DNA of 64,000 nt, taken from assembly GCA_016795565.1 (NCBI GenBank), contig JAEUGW010000050.1, forward strand, positions 1 to 64,000. Reading direction: 5' to 3'. Each line of letters starts with the position of its first letter. Position 1 is the stretch's first letter. This DNA is from Opitutaceae bacterium. GTDB lineage: Bacteria > Verrucomicrobiota > Verrucomicrobiia > Opitutales > Opitutaceae. Position numbers and translations under genes: made by a program. Below, piece after piece: positions 1 through 9,322 of the stretch. The notes under the pieces are model-generated. The model was not told the origin of the DNA and ran no database searches. It saw only the letters and a program-made list of their open reading frames with translations.

Positions 1-174
1 TTCGATCACCAGCATCGCCGCCAAACCGATGAGGCCGGCGGCGAAACCCCGCCAGAGGAACAAGTCGCGTCTTTGGTGCGCCCGCTGCGCCCTCAGGAAT
101 TCCTTGTCGCGGACATCGGCGGCCTCAAGTTCGTGGCGGCCTGGCTTCAGTCGGAGAGTGGCTGGCATCTCCAT
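1..174 (-). CDS. N-terminal fragment of a membrane protein of the secretion/pilus operon (GspL/PilN-like?)
   Basis: Reading the minus strand from an ATG at 174 gives 58 residues open to the window edge. The first 40 or so are charged and soluble (starting MEMPATLRLKPG). They are followed by a hydrophobic stretch (FAAGLIGLAAMLVI) that looks like a single membrane-spanning helix. The gene lies 53 bp downstream of gspF in the same orientation. That position, and a short cytoplasmic tail followed by one membrane helix, suit an assembly-platform component of the PilN/GspL type or an accessory protein. This is inference from context; the rest of the gene is outside the window. Confidence 0.55.
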   Translation of the reverse strand, partial: MEMPATLRLKPGRHELEAADVRDKEFLRAQRAHQRRDLFLWRGFAAGLIGLAAMLVIE

Positions 175-227
175 TTCATGTCAGCTGCGAGGCGGGTGCC
201 CACCAACGCAAGCCGGCTCGGCCGAAA

Positions 228-1463
228 TCAGAACTTGAAGCTCGCGCTGACGGCGAACACGGCCGACACGATGGCGTAGGCGATAAAGGCCACGAAAGAG
301 AAAGCAAACAGCAGCACCGCGCTGGAGATGATCGTCGTGAAGTTCTGCAGCCGCCGCGCCAGCTCCTGCTGGTAGGTGCGGGCGATGTCGCGCAGGCTGG
401 GTGCCAGGTTGCCGGTGCTTTCGCCGACGGCCAGGCGGTCGAGCACCAGGTCGGGGAAACAGCGGGTGCGGGCCAGCGCCTGGGAAAGTTTCTCGCCCTC
501 GAGCACACGGTCCGTGGCTGCGCGGAAGGCTTTCCGGAGGGTTTGGTGGGTGATGGTGCGCTCGGTCATCCGCAGCGCCTCGGCCGTCGTGACGCCGTTT
601 TCCAGCAGCACGGCGAGCGTCTGGCTGAAATTGAGCACGGTGGAACTGGTGACGAACGGGCCCGCAAAGGGCAGGCGCAGCAGCCAGGCGTCGGTGGCCG
701 CGCGGCCGGCCGCCGTGCGACGCCATTGCCAGAACATTCCTGAGCCGAGCACCCCGCCGATGACCACCAGCAAACCGTAGCTGATCAGAAAATGCGAAAG
801 GCCCACGAGAATCTGGGTGGGGAGCGGCAGTTTGCCGCCGAGCGAACCCAGCAGCGTCTGCAGGCGGGGCATCAGGAAAAAGATGAAGAAAAGAATGACA
901 CTGATCGCGACGAGGCAGATGAACACCGGGTAGGCGAAGGCGGCGGTCAGCTTCTGCCGGAGTTCCTTCTGCTCGGTGAAGTGCTGGATGAGGCGCAGCA
1001 GCACCTCCTCCAGGTTGCCGGTCGCCTCGCCGGCGGCGATCAGGCTTACGGTCTGGGCATCGAAGACCTCGGTCATCGTGGCCAGGGCGCGCGACAACGG
1101 CAGACCCTCGCCCAACCTTTCCCACAGCCGCGCGCACACCGCACGCAGCCGGGGTTCCTTCAAGCGCTGGCTGAGAAGCCGGACGGCCTCGCCGGCGGGC
1201 ATGCCGCTGGCGATCAGGTCGGCCAGGGCCTGCAGAAAGGGCAGTCGCTCGCGGCTGGAGAATTTAATATTGGCGGTGGCACGGGGCGGGGCGGCCGCCG
1301 CTTCCGTCGGTCGCGGATTGGCGGCTGTGGCCTCGGCCAGGTCGATCACCTGCAGGCCGCGGACGGCGAGGACACGCATCGCGTCGCGCCGGGTGGGCGC
1401 GTCAAGTGAGGCCCGCTGCGTCTGGCCGGCCTGGTCGCGGGCAGTGTAGGCGAAGCGCGGCAT
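228..1463 (-). CDS. gspF: Type II secretion / type IV pilus inner-membrane platform protein GspF
   Basis: This 411-residue protein has the GspF/PilC layout. A short N-terminal segment (MPRFAYTARDQAGQ) is followed by two repeated cytoplasmic helical domains (about 70-170 and 270-370), each followed by hydrophobic segments near 172-195, 220-240 and 372-400. The repeated signature around AGEATGNLEEVLLRL and VGESTGNLAPSLRDIA is typical of the family. GspF anchors the assembly ATPase and helps extrude pseudopilins. It starts 3 bp after gspE and is surely in one transcript with gspD and gspE. Whether it serves secretion, pili or competence cannot be decided without the rest of the operon. Confidence 0.93.
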   Translation of the reverse strand: MPRFAYTARDQAGQTQRASLDAPTRRDAMRVLAVRGLQVIDLAEATAANPRPTEAAAAPPRATANIKFSSRERLPFLQALADLIASGMPAGEAVRLLSQRLKEPRLRAVCARLWERLGEGLPLSRALATMTEVFDAQTVSLIAAGEATGNLEEVLLRLIQHFTEQKELRQKLTAAFAYPVFICLVAISVILFFIFFLMPRLQTLLGSLGGKLPLPTQILVGLSHFLISYGLLVVIGGVLGSGMFWQWRRTAAGRAATDAWLLRLPFAGPFVTSSTVLNFSQTLAVLLENGVTTAEALRMTERTITHQTLRKAFRAATDRVLEGEKLSQALARTRCFPDLVLDRLAVGESTGNLAPSLRDIARTYQQELARRLQNFTTIISSAVLLFAFSFVAFIAYAIVSAVFAVSASFKF

Positions 1464-1466
1464 CGA

Positions 1467-3164
1467 TTACTTTTCGATGACGGTGATGACGCGCAGCACC
1501 TCGTCGAGCGTGGTCTGGCCGGCGCGGACCTTTGCCCAGCCGGACTGCTGTAGCGTCCGCATGCCATGCTGGCGGGCGCATTTGTCGAGCACGCGGCTGG
1601 ACTCGCGTTTGACGATGAGGTCGTGGAGTTCGTCGTTGGGCTTGAGAATCTCGAAGAGCCCGATGCGGCCGCGGTAGCCGGTGCCGCGGCAGCGGTCGCA
1701 ACCGACCGGCTCGCGCAGCTCGGTGGCGGTGGCGGCTTCCACCGGCTCCAGGCCGAGGATCGCCAGGGTATCCTGCAGCTTGGCGGGATTCACGGGAGTT
1801 GGGCGGGAACAGTGAGGGCAGAGGCGTCGGACGAGGCGCTGGGCAATGACGAGTTCGACCGAGGAGGTGACGAGGAAGGGCTCGATGCCCATGTCGATCA
1901 GGCGCGTGATCGCGCCGGGCGCGTCGTTGGTATGGAGGGTGGAGAGCACGAGGTGGCCGGTCAGCGAGGCGCGGATGGCGATGTCGGCCGTTTCCCGGTC
2001 GCGGATTTCGCCGACCATGATGACGTCGGGGTCTTGGCGCAGGACGTGGCGCAGGGCGCTGGCGAAGGACAGGCCGATCTCGGGGCGCACCTGCATCTGG
2101 TTGACGCCGGGCACCTCGTATTCGATCGGGTCCTCGACCGTGACGATGCGCAGATCGGTGGCGTTGATCTGACGAAGAAATGCGTTCAGCGAGGTGGACT
2201 TGCCGGAGCCGGTGGGACCTGTGACGAGGATGATGCCGTGAGGATAGGCGAGGATGCGGTTGATCTGGGTCTGCTCGCCTTCGTCCATGCCGAGGCGCTC
2301 CATGGTGTAGGCCTCACGCTTCAGGTTGAGCAGGCGGAGGCTGACGCTCTCGGCGTAGATGGTCGGGATGGTGGAAACGCGGATGTCGAGCGATTCGCCG
2401 GCGGCCTTGAAGTTGATGCGGCCGTCCTGCGGCAGGCGGCGCTCGGAGATGTTGAGCCGGGCCATGATCTTCAGGCGGGAGATGATGGCGTCCTGGAAAC
2501 GGAGGAGATTTTCCGGCACCGGCACGGCCACGAGCAGGCCGTCGACGCGGTAACGGATGCGCAGCTGGCCTTCCTGTGGCTCGAAATGGATGTCGGTGGC
2601 ACCGTCCTCGATGGCCTGGCTGATGACATCCGTGACGAAACGGACCACGGCGGCATCGGCATCCGCCTCGGTGGCGGTGGCTGGAACCTCCGGTGCGGCT
2701 GCAGCGGAGGCCTCGGACTCGTCAAGGCTGCCGGACCCGACGCCGTAATTCTCGACGATCAACTGACGGACGCGATCGGGGGGGGCGAGGTGCCAGCGGA
2801 GCGGCCGCGAGGTAAAGGTGCCGATCCAGTCGGTCATCTCGGCGTCGGGCGGCCAGAGGGTGGCCAGGTGAATCGCATCCGCCGCGGGCTGACCGGCTGG
2901 CGACAGGATCGGCATCGTTTGAAATTCGTGGACCAGGCGAGCCGGCAGCAGGGGCACGGCGGCGGCATCGGGCTTCAGGTCTGCCGCCAGGGCGAGACCG
3001 GCGCGGCGGGCCAGTTCAGCCAGCAGGGCGGGCTCGGTTACGCCGAGCAGGCGGGCGCACAGGGAGAGGCGCTCGGGCCGCGGCGCCTCGAGCAGCTGCT
3101 GACGCTGGTCGGCCGCAGGCCAATCACGCAGGAACGTAGGCACTGGCACCAGCGGGGCGGGCAT
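1467..3164 (-). CDS. gspE: Type II secretion / pilus assembly ATPase GspE
   Basis: This 565-residue secretion ATPase powers pseudopilus or pilus assembly at the cytoplasmic face of the inner membrane. An N-terminal GspE-N/MshEN-like region (about 1-165) precedes the hexameric ATPase core. Walker A is GPTGSGKS at 316-323, the Asp box lies around VEDPIEYEVPG (343-353), Walker B is DVIMVGEIRD at 380-389, and the His box is STLHTNDAPGA. A four-cysteine zinc motif (CPHC, then CDRC about 40 residues later) marks it as GspE/PilB rather than PilT. It begins 2 bp after the gspD stop and ends 3 bp before gspF, so the three genes are translationally close. Confidence 0.95.
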   Translation of the reverse strand: MPAPLVPVPTFLRDWPAADQRQQLLEAPRPERLSLCARLLGVTEPALLAELARRAGLALAADLKPDAAAVPLLPARLVHEFQTMPILSPAGQPAADAIHLATLWPPDAEMTDWIGTFTSRPLRWHLAPPDRVRQLIVENYGVGSGSLDESEASAAAAPEVPATATEADADAAVVRFVTDVISQAIEDGATDIHFEPQEGQLRIRYRVDGLLVAVPVPENLLRFQDAIISRLKIMARLNISERRLPQDGRINFKAAGESLDIRVSTIPTIYAESVSLRLLNLKREAYTMERLGMDEGEQTQINRILAYPHGIILVTGPTGSGKSTSLNAFLRQINATDLRIVTVEDPIEYEVPGVNQMQVRPEIGLSFASALRHVLRQDPDVIMVGEIRDRETADIAIRASLTGHLVLSTLHTNDAPGAITRLIDMGIEPFLVTSSVELVIAQRLVRRLCPHCSRPTPVNPAKLQDTLAILGLEPVEAATATELREPVGCDRCRGTGYRGRIGLFEILKPNDELHDLIVKRESSRVLDKCARQHGMRTLQQSGWAKVRAGQTTLDEVLRVITVIEK

Positions 3165-3166
3165 GA

Positions 3167-5188
3167 TCAGGGTTGGCTGGCCGGGGTGAGGGCTTTTTTC
3201 ACCTGGTCACGCTGCTCCTTAGGGAATTGCTCGATTTGCTCCAAGGCGGCGGCGTTATCCGCGGGGGTGTTGGACAATATGCTCGGTCTTAAGAAAAAGA
3301 CCAGGTCGGTGCGGGCATTCTCCCGGGTGCGGGAACCCAGCATATCCCCGATGATCGGAATGGGGCCGAGCCGGCTGGTATTCTGGGATTTCGAGGTGCG
3401 CTGCAAACCGCCCAGGACGATGATTTCGCCGCTTTTGACACTGACGAAGGATTCGGTGGACCGGCGGCCAATGCGGGGCTGGTCGTTGCCGCCGATGCTG
3501 ACGGTGCCCAGGATGTCATTCACCTCCTGGGTGATTTCCAACTGCACCGAGCCGTCGGCCCCGATCAGCGGCTTCACCTTCAGCTCGATGCCAATGTCCT
3601 TGTAGGTGACATTGCTGGAAAAGGAACCGTTGTTGATGTTGTTGCCTAAGCCGGCGCTGCCGTTGTTGATGTAATTGCTGACAATCGGGCGCTGCTCGCC
3701 GACGAAGATGTGGCCCTCCTTGTTATGGGAGGTGATGATGTTGGGCTGGGAAAGGATGGTGGCGTTGGTCTTGCGCGGGGTGGTGCCGAGCGAGATCTGC
3801 GCGGCCAGGTCCAGCGGGCCCGCCCCGATGATGCCGGGGCGGGTGACGACCGCATCGTTCACCGCGAGGCCCGCCGCCGTGCCGCTGAAGCCGACCAGCT
3901 TGTCACCGTCGATCTTGAGTCCGAGGGCACTGATGCCCGACGTAGCATTGTTATCGAGCGTCACCTCGGCGATGACCACCTCGATGCGAACCTGGGCGAG
4001 GAGAATGTCCATTTTGGTCACGAGAGCGTTGATGAGGCGGATGTCGTCGACCGTGCCGGAGACCACGATGGAGTTGCTGCGCTCCTCGGGCAGGATCGTG
4101 AGCAGCGCACTGAACTGGTTGGAACTCTCAATGGGCAGGCCCAGGGAGGCGGTCGCCGTCATGGATGCGGCCGGCGGGGTGTTCGGGGCGTCGGCGGGCG
4201 CCGGGGCAGTCACTGACGTGGCCCGGAACGGGCGAACGGTCTCCTGCCCGGTGCCCTTGACCGCGGTGTTTTGGCCGGAAACAAGCTGGCTCAGGATGGT
4301 GGCGACATCCTTGGCGGCAGCGTGCTTAAGGTAGATGACCTCGTTGCGGGTGTTGGGGTCGGATTTGACGTCCAGCTTGGCAATCAGCTCGTCGAAAAAC
4401 GCGACTTGGCGCGGATCGGAGACCAGGATGATCTGATTGGTGCGATCATCGGAGTTGTAGCTGGTGGTGGAGCCGAGTTGATTTTGCAACGGACCGGAAA
4501 GAATGGTGCGCATCTTGTTCACCACGTCGCTGGCCTTGGCGAAGTGCAGCGGATAAAACTTGGGCTGGAGGCCGGCCAGCAGAGGCCGGTCGAGTCGGTT
4601 GAGCAAGGTCTCAAAGCGCTGGAGATTGGAGACGGAATCGATGATCAGCGCGGCGTTAGCCTTGTCGAAGATAACCGGCGGGCTGCCGGCTCCAGGGCTG
4701 AGCAAGCCGGCGATTTGCGGCATGAATTCAGAAACCCGGAGAAAATTTAACTGAAAGACCTTGCTGGCCACGCGGCCGCTGGGTGGAAGGCCGAGCGTGG
4801 AGCCGTCGATCAATTCGGGAGCTTCGGACTTGGCCATCGTCAGCGGGGTCACCTTGAGGAACTTGTCGTCGAGCGGGCTGATGGCGACACCGTTGAGGGT
4901 GAGCAGCGTTTCGAGCGCGCGGACGGCTTCCTCACGGCTGACATTACCCTTGAGGGTCAGCGTGAAAGTGGCGGCCGGCAGTGCCTGAGGTCGCAGGATG
5001 GTCTTTCCCGTCCAGCGCTCGAGCAGGGCAAGCACCTGGTCGATGCTTTCGTCCCGCAGAGTGAGCGCGCCAATGGATTCCGCCGGGCTGGGGGCGGGTG
5101 CGACCTGTGCCTTGCCGGAAGGGCTCACGGCTTGGAATAAGATGAACAACAAAAGCAGCTTGGCTGGCAGAGAAAGAAAGTGCTTCAT
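3167..5188 (-). CDS. gspD: Outer-membrane secretin GspD
   Basis: This is a 673-residue secretin, the outer-membrane channel of the type II system. I chose the ATG at 5188 because it opens a clear signal peptide (MKHFLSLPAKLLLLFILFQA). The frame stays open 52 codons further upstream, but that extension has shadow-like composition. An N0 domain (about 35-110) is followed by N1-N3 repeats, including the RSNSIVVSGT signature, and by the C-terminal secretin domain with VEVVIAEVTLDN and the conserved GPIPIIGDMLGSR end motif. A low-complexity Pro/Ala linker and Asn/Gly-rich stretches are present. It is the first gene of the visible operon. Confidence 0.93.
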   Translation of the reverse strand: MKHFLSLPAKLLLLFILFQAVSPSGKAQVAPAPSPAESIGALTLRDESIDQVLALLERWTGKTILRPQALPAATFTLTLKGNVSREEAVRALETLLTLNGVAISPLDDKFLKVTPLTMAKSEAPELIDGSTLGLPPSGRVASKVFQLNFLRVSEFMPQIAGLLSPGAGSPPVIFDKANAALIIDSVSNLQRFETLLNRLDRPLLAGLQPKFYPLHFAKASDVVNKMRTILSGPLQNQLGSTTSYNSDDRTNQIILVSDPRQVAFFDELIAKLDVKSDPNTRNEVIYLKHAAAKDVATILSQLVSGQNTAVKGTGQETVRPFRATSVTAPAPADAPNTPPAASMTATASLGLPIESSNQFSALLTILPEERSNSIVVSGTVDDIRLINALVTKMDILLAQVRIEVVIAEVTLDNNATSGISALGLKIDGDKLVGFSGTAAGLAVNDAVVTRPGIIGAGPLDLAAQISLGTTPRKTNATILSQPNIITSHNKEGHIFVGEQRPIVSNYINNGSAGLGNNINNGSFSSNVTYKDIGIELKVKPLIGADGSVQLEITQEVNDILGTVSIGGNDQPRIGRRSTESFVSVKSGEIIVLGGLQRTSKSQNTSRLGPIPIIGDMLGSRTRENARTDLVFFLRPSILSNTPADNAAALEQIEQFPKEQRDQVKKALTPASQP

Positions 5189-6244
5189 GGACACCCGAGA
5201 ACGGTAGGGAGGGGTTGGAGGGGTAAGTGGTGGCGTGGCCCGCACCGATCCGACACCAAATCGGTCTGGAGGTCTTTTGGCAAGCCGGGCGATAAGGAGT
5301 TGCCACGCCTCCGCTGGTGCGACGCTTTCGGCTAGAGAGAGCAACGTCCATGCGGATTGTTCGGATCACACCGTGTAGCGTGGTTCCAACCTGCACCCAA
5401 GGCCATCCGCACGCGCAGATTCACCGCCGTCTCCCTCGCCAAAACCATGCCGCCTTCGCCGACAAGGCCAGCATCTGCCCCACGGCCAAAGGCTAGGTGG
5501 TCCGCGACGCGGATGAGGTCGTGGTGCGCTACCTCGGCTTTGCCAACGGCAAGATCACCGATTCGGCAGGGGATCGGGTCGACTATCTCGGATGGGCGCA
5601 GGAAGCGGCCGAACAATTGCACAGCCCGCCAGTTCTTTGCCGCAGCTTCCCCGTTATGCGTTGGAAACGGCGGTGACGCCCAATCCCGCACCCACCCTCA
5701 TCCTTCTCGACGTGGAGGAAGTGGTCGCTGAATTGCAGACGCAACCCGAGCTCGGACGCCGCGACCGGCAGCGGTTGGTCTTGGAGTATTCCCGGGACAG
5801 GGCGGTGCAGGGTGCGGTCGAATCACTGGCCCCGGAATTAGTTTCGCCGTGGATCGCGGCAGAAGCTCGGCAGGAGAGTCCTGTGCGTAGAAAGTGTTAT
5901 TGCCCGCTTTGAATTGTCCACTCGGCGGCATGATTTGCGGTGGCCGAGTGTCACTGGCCAGCCGACCGACGAGAGGTAGTCCTGCGCGAGTCCTGAGGCG
6001 TCACGGCCGCGCAGATTGTGCTCGACGAGGGTGGCGATATCTGGCGCTTGCGCGCCCATGACGCGTCGCAAGGCCCTACGGGCCACAAGATAAGCGTGGC
6101 GATCCTTCGTTGAGAGGGAAACGGTCAGTTGATGATAGGTGAGGTGAGAGGGCATGGGGCATTGGGGAGACAAGGTTACACCGCAAGGCGGCGAGTGGTG
6201 ATAAAACGCGACGCAGTGGATGCGAGGCGGCTAGGGAATCTGCA
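5189..6244. other. Gene-poor stretch, possible decayed coding sequence
   Basis: About 1 kb between gspD and the AraC regulator has no confident gene except the weak minus-strand candidate listed separately. On the plus strand, frame 5497-5676 reads as a plausible protein piece (VVRDADEVVVRYLGFANGKI) but is preceded in frame by a TAG at 5494-5496. A second plausible piece (TLILLDVEEVVAELQ onward, to a stop at 5912) follows in another frame. This pattern fits an old gene broken by a nonsense codon and a frameshift. I do not recognise the family. The promoter of the gsp operon should also lie near 5190-5350. Confidence 0.35.
5838..6155 (-). CDS. Hypothetical protein, weak candidate
   Basis: The minus-strand frame from an ATG at 6155 encodes 105 residues (MPSHLTYHQLTVSLSTKDRH...). 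The first 70 residues look protein-like, with alternating charged and hydrophobic residues. The C-terminal 35 are basic and low in structure, as if the frame runs on past a true end. I do not recognise the family, and it overlaps the possible plus-strand remnant. It could be a degraded or spurious gene. Confidence 0.25.
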   Translation of the reverse strand: MPSHLTYHQLTVSLSTKDRHAYLVARRALRRVMGAQAPDIATLVEHNLRGRDASGLAQDYLSSVGWPVTLGHRKSCRRVDNSKRAITLSTHRTLLPSFCRDPRRN

Positions 6245-7207
6245 CTATACGGGACCATCCAGGGGTGGAATCGGCTGACCCGATGGGAAAACCGGCTCAT
6301 AAGCCGATGCTCCGAGCCCACGCAGGTGTTTGGGCAGGCATTTGAAAATGCGACGGCTCCACCGCGTGAGGTGAGTGTCGTCCGAAAAGCCGCACTCCAG
6401 GGCGATGTCGATCTCCTTGCGGTCGGTTGTAGCCAGAAGATCACGGGCCTTGGCGAGCCGTCGGCGCATGAGGTAGTCGTGAGGAGTCAATTCCATACTG
6501 CGCTTGAACAGGACGCCGAAGTGTCCCGTGGAATAGCCCGCAGCGTGGGCCAAGTCATCGAGTTTCAGCTCCTCGCCCAGATGATCGTCAATGAAGCTCA
6601 TTACCTTGATCAAAGCGCAGTCGGGCAGGCCGGTCCGCAGATCGCGGACGGCGTCGCCGTGAAAGAGAGTTTGCAACACATGGGTGCCGAGAACCGTCCC
6701 AATGGATTCCACATAAATTGCGTTCGCTCGGGCCTCGTGCTGGCACAATCGGAGAAACAACTTCGAGTGCTGCGCGATCACTTGGTCACGGCTGGCGAGT
6801 TGGGCCAGCGGCACGATAATGAATTCCGGCAATCGCTGGTCGAGGACGTCCGCGACGAACGCCACTTCCATAAAGAGGCTCACCATGTCCACCGCTGCTG
6901 GGCAGATCAGAGCGTGGGGCATTCCGCGTGGAATCACCCAGAATGCACCGGGGCCCAGCTCACGCTCATGCCATTGCCTGTCGGCAGTCTCCCACTTCAA
7001 GGTCACCGTCCCGTCACCAACGATGCCTGACACTTGGTCTTGCGTGTGCAGATGCGGCTCCCACTCGTTCGGTGGATGTCGGTCAAAGTAGACGCTCGTG
7101 GCACGGCCGGGGAAAAGATTGCGACGGTAGCCGTTCAGGGCCGGTGGCAAAACGAAGGGAATGGGCGCATTGGCATCCGCGCCTCCGGGAATGGTCGCAT
7201 GGGTCAT
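6245..7207 (-). CDS. AraC-family transcriptional regulator with cupin-like sensor domain
   Basis: This 320-residue protein has a cupin-type sensor half (about 35-125, with HLHTQDQVSGIVGDG and the PHALICPAAVDM strand) and a C-terminal AraC/XylS double helix-turn-helix (about 205-305). The first HTH includes LDDLAHAAGYSTGHFGVLFK; the second carries DIALECGFSDDTHLTRWSRR. Such proteins usually activate genes for sugar or small-molecule metabolism after effector binding. No obvious target operon adjoins it: the neighbours are the gene-poor stretch and the mobile block, so its partner genes may have been displaced. The inducer cannot be inferred. Confidence 0.88.
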   Translation of the reverse strand: MTHATIPGGADANAPIPFVLPPALNGYRRNLFPGRATSVYFDRHPPNEWEPHLHTQDQVSGIVGDGTVTLKWETADRQWHERELGPGAFWVIPRGMPHALICPAAVDMVSLFMEVAFVADVLDQRLPEFIIVPLAQLASRDQVIAQHSKLFLRLCQHEARANAIYVESIGTVLGTHVLQTLFHGDAVRDLRTGLPDCALIKVMSFIDDHLGEELKLDDLAHAAGYSTGHFGVLFKRSMELTPHDYLMRRRLAKARDLLATTDRKEIDIALECGFSDDTHLTRWSRRIFKCLPKHLRGLGASAYEPVFPSGQPIPPLDGPV

Positions 7208-7370
7208 TAGGTCGGAAGATGCCCACGCGGCCTAACGCGGGTATTTGATCCAGCCTAAGGATTATTGAGTGCGCGGGCTCGGCTGGCTCAAAGAAAAATC
7301 CGGCTGTCGCCAAGAAACAGGATCAATTCAGCAATCATGCTGCCGCGCCTGGAGGATGTGGCTCAATCGC

Positions 7371-8852
7371 TCACGCATTTTTATCAGAAGCAGCCAGGGT
7401 AAACGAAGTGAAGGGCAGCTTGCACAAAATTGGGCGTCCGATTCGGCGGGGATGCTTGATAAGCGCTTTGCCTTCGGACAGGGCAAGCAGCTCCTCCTTT
7501 TTGAACCACGCCTCGTCGAGCGATTGCCAATTCCGTGAGGTGCGCCCACCGCTCACTCCACCGCTGTATTTGCGGACTTCCCGGCCGCCCAGTTTCTCCG
7601 AAAGAATCTTCGCCCCTTTTTCATCCGCCGCCCGAAAGTGCACCTGCGTTCTCAGGTTGGCCATGAAAACATCGGCTTTGTTGGGCACGTCGAACGATGC
7701 GTAAAGTGAGAGCGGCGTCTGCGTCGCCGAAATCAAGCACACGCCGGCCTCGCGAAGTTCGTCCACCGTGCCGTGATCCGAGAACCCGTCTTCCGAGACC
7801 AAGGTTGTTTTTTGCCCCTCGTCGAGCACGATGACGATCATGTTGCGACGGCGCATTTCCGCCGGCTCCAGGTCGAAGCGCCGGAAGGCATGAAGGAAGA
7901 AAAGCTGCTTGCAGAGAAGATTCAGATACCGGCGCTCGACCTGGTAGGTCTGCGGCACTGACAGACAGATAAGCCGGCCCTGATCAACTTCGCTCAAGGT
8001 GAAGTTCGGGCTCACTGAGCAGAAGACCTCGCGGATATCCTTCGGGGTGTAAGGCCGCAGGTAATTGGCCACGGTGTAGACCGTGCCGCTTTTCTGTTCG
8101 GGTGGCTGCGCGGCAAAGTCCTTGAAATACTGCCGTTCGATTTCCGCGGCGGCGCTGCTGTTTTCGGCGAGCCGACTCAGCAGCAACGCCGTGTCGGTCG
8201 AGATGCAGATGACGTCGTGGACATTGGCCAGTGTGACCGCGAGGTCCGCCAGCTCAAGCGCGCGCATGGCATGGGCAATCACGTCCCGCGCGGTCTCCTT
8301 GAAGAAGCTCTGTCCGCCGCGCTGTCCCGCGGCCGTCGCCGTGTCCACGACGATCTTGGCATAGGTGCTCCAGGGCACCGACGAATCGCCCAGCAGGTTC
8401 AGGCGCAGGGGCGGAGTCCACTTGTCGGACGGGATGTGCGTCGGTCGCACGCGGATGAGGCGGAGGCTTTCTTCTTGCCCCAGCGAGCGGGCCATGGTCG
8501 CAAGCGGCTTCCACAAGGCTCCCTTGGAATCGATCGCCATGATTCCGCTGTCTGGCAGGGTTTGCCGCAAGCCATGCACGATTGGGACCACGGCACGCGC
8601 GGTCTTCCCGGTGCCAGTGGCTCCTGTTACGAAGAAGTGGCAGCATGCTTCATCGCGAGCCCAGGTAAGACCCCATAGACGCAGCACGATGTCCGACCGG
8701 GATTCGATGGCCTCAACGAGGCCGCGATAGGCCAGCCAAATGCCACTGGCCTCAGCTCCGATGACGGTCAGCATCGCATCCGGAGCCATGAAACGGATGC
8801 CGGCTGCGACGGCAAAGCACACGCCTGCCAACCCGACCGCGCGCAGTATCAT
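7371..8852 (-). CDS. Type IV coupling protein (VirD4/TraD/TraG-like ATPase)
   Basis: This 493-residue conjugative coupling-type ATPase would bring the relaxosome to a mating channel at the inner membrane. Hydrophobic segments near 5-20 and 28-45 could anchor it. Walker A is GATGTGKT at 77-84 and Walker B lies in MIVIVLDEGQK. A later SATQTPLSLY motif is typical of the TraD/TraG ATPase fold. Its start overlaps the stop of the upstream gene by 4 bp (ATGA), so it is the last gene of a four-gene minus-strand operon with a ParA-like ATPase. It is shorter than full conjugation coupling proteins and no type IV secretion genes are present, so it probably borrows a helper channel. Confidence 0.82.
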   Translation of the reverse strand: MILRAVGLAGVCFAVAAGIRFMAPDAMLTVIGAEASGIWLAYRGLVEAIESRSDIVLRLWGLTWARDEACCHFFVTGATGTGKTARAVVPIVHGLRQTLPDSGIMAIDSKGALWKPLATMARSLGQEESLRLIRVRPTHIPSDKWTPPLRLNLLGDSSVPWSTYAKIVVDTATAAGQRGGQSFFKETARDVIAHAMRALELADLAVTLANVHDVICISTDTALLLSRLAENSSAAAEIERQYFKDFAAQPPEQKSGTVYTVANYLRPYTPKDIREVFCSVSPNFTLSEVDQGRLICLSVPQTYQVERRYLNLLCKQLFFLHAFRRFDLEPAEMRRRNMIVIVLDEGQKTTLVSEDGFSDHGTVDELREAGVCLISATQTPLSLYASFDVPNKADVFMANLRTQVHFRAADEKGAKILSEKLGGREVRKYSGGVSGGRTSRNWQSLDEAWFKKEELLALSEGKALIKHPRRIGRPILCKLPFTSFTLAASDKNA

Positions 8853-9322
8853 GCCACGAGCGCGATGACCGCCGACAGGACTCCCAATGCCACGCCGATC
8901 AGGAGGGTCGCAAGCAATTGCCGACGCTGGGCCACCTGGAAGTCACGGGCGACTGGCGCCAGACGCTTCTCGATATCCTGAAGCCTGGCCAAGGTGTCGG
9001 TGACCGGCTTGCGGAGCTCGGCCTCGAACTGTTTCCCGAGTAAAGCGGGCTTTTCTTCAAGCATCGCCTGCACCGCGGCCAGCGCATCATTCACGCCGTT
9101 CACCGTATCCGCGGCCCCGGCCAAGGCGTCGATCCGGCCGTCGATGCCCGCTTTTAATTCCGCGAGTGCCAGCCGGACGGAGTCCTCGCAGGCATTCATC
9201 CGGTTCCAGTGCCACGCGATCAGAAGGAACACCGGATCCTGCGGGTGAAGCCGTTGCTGGGCGGCGACCCATTGGAGATCCTCCGGAAACTTCGCGGGGT
9301 CGAGCAGTTCCTCGGGCTTCAT
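8849..9322 (-). CDS. Small tail-anchored coiled-coil protein of the mobilization operon
   Basis: This 157-residue protein has a predominantly helical body, with long stretches of Ala, Leu, Glu and Arg suggesting coiled coil at about 45-125. It ends in a C-terminal hydrophobic segment (LLATLLIGVALGVLSAVIAL) that looks like a tail anchor. It overlaps both neighbours by 4 bp (ParA-like upstream, coupling protein downstream), so it is translationally coupled to them. I do not recognise the family. The position suggests a membrane partner of the coupling protein, similar in role to small TraK- or MobB-type accessory proteins, but that is inference. Confidence 0.65.
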   Translation of the reverse strand: MKPEELLDPAKFPEDLQWVAAQQRLHPQDPVFLLIAWHWNRMNACEDSVRLALAELKAGIDGRIDALAGAADTVNGVNDALAAVQAMLEEKPALLGKQFEAELRKPVTDTLARLQDIEKRLAPVARDFQVAQRRQLLATLLIGVALGVLSAVIALVA

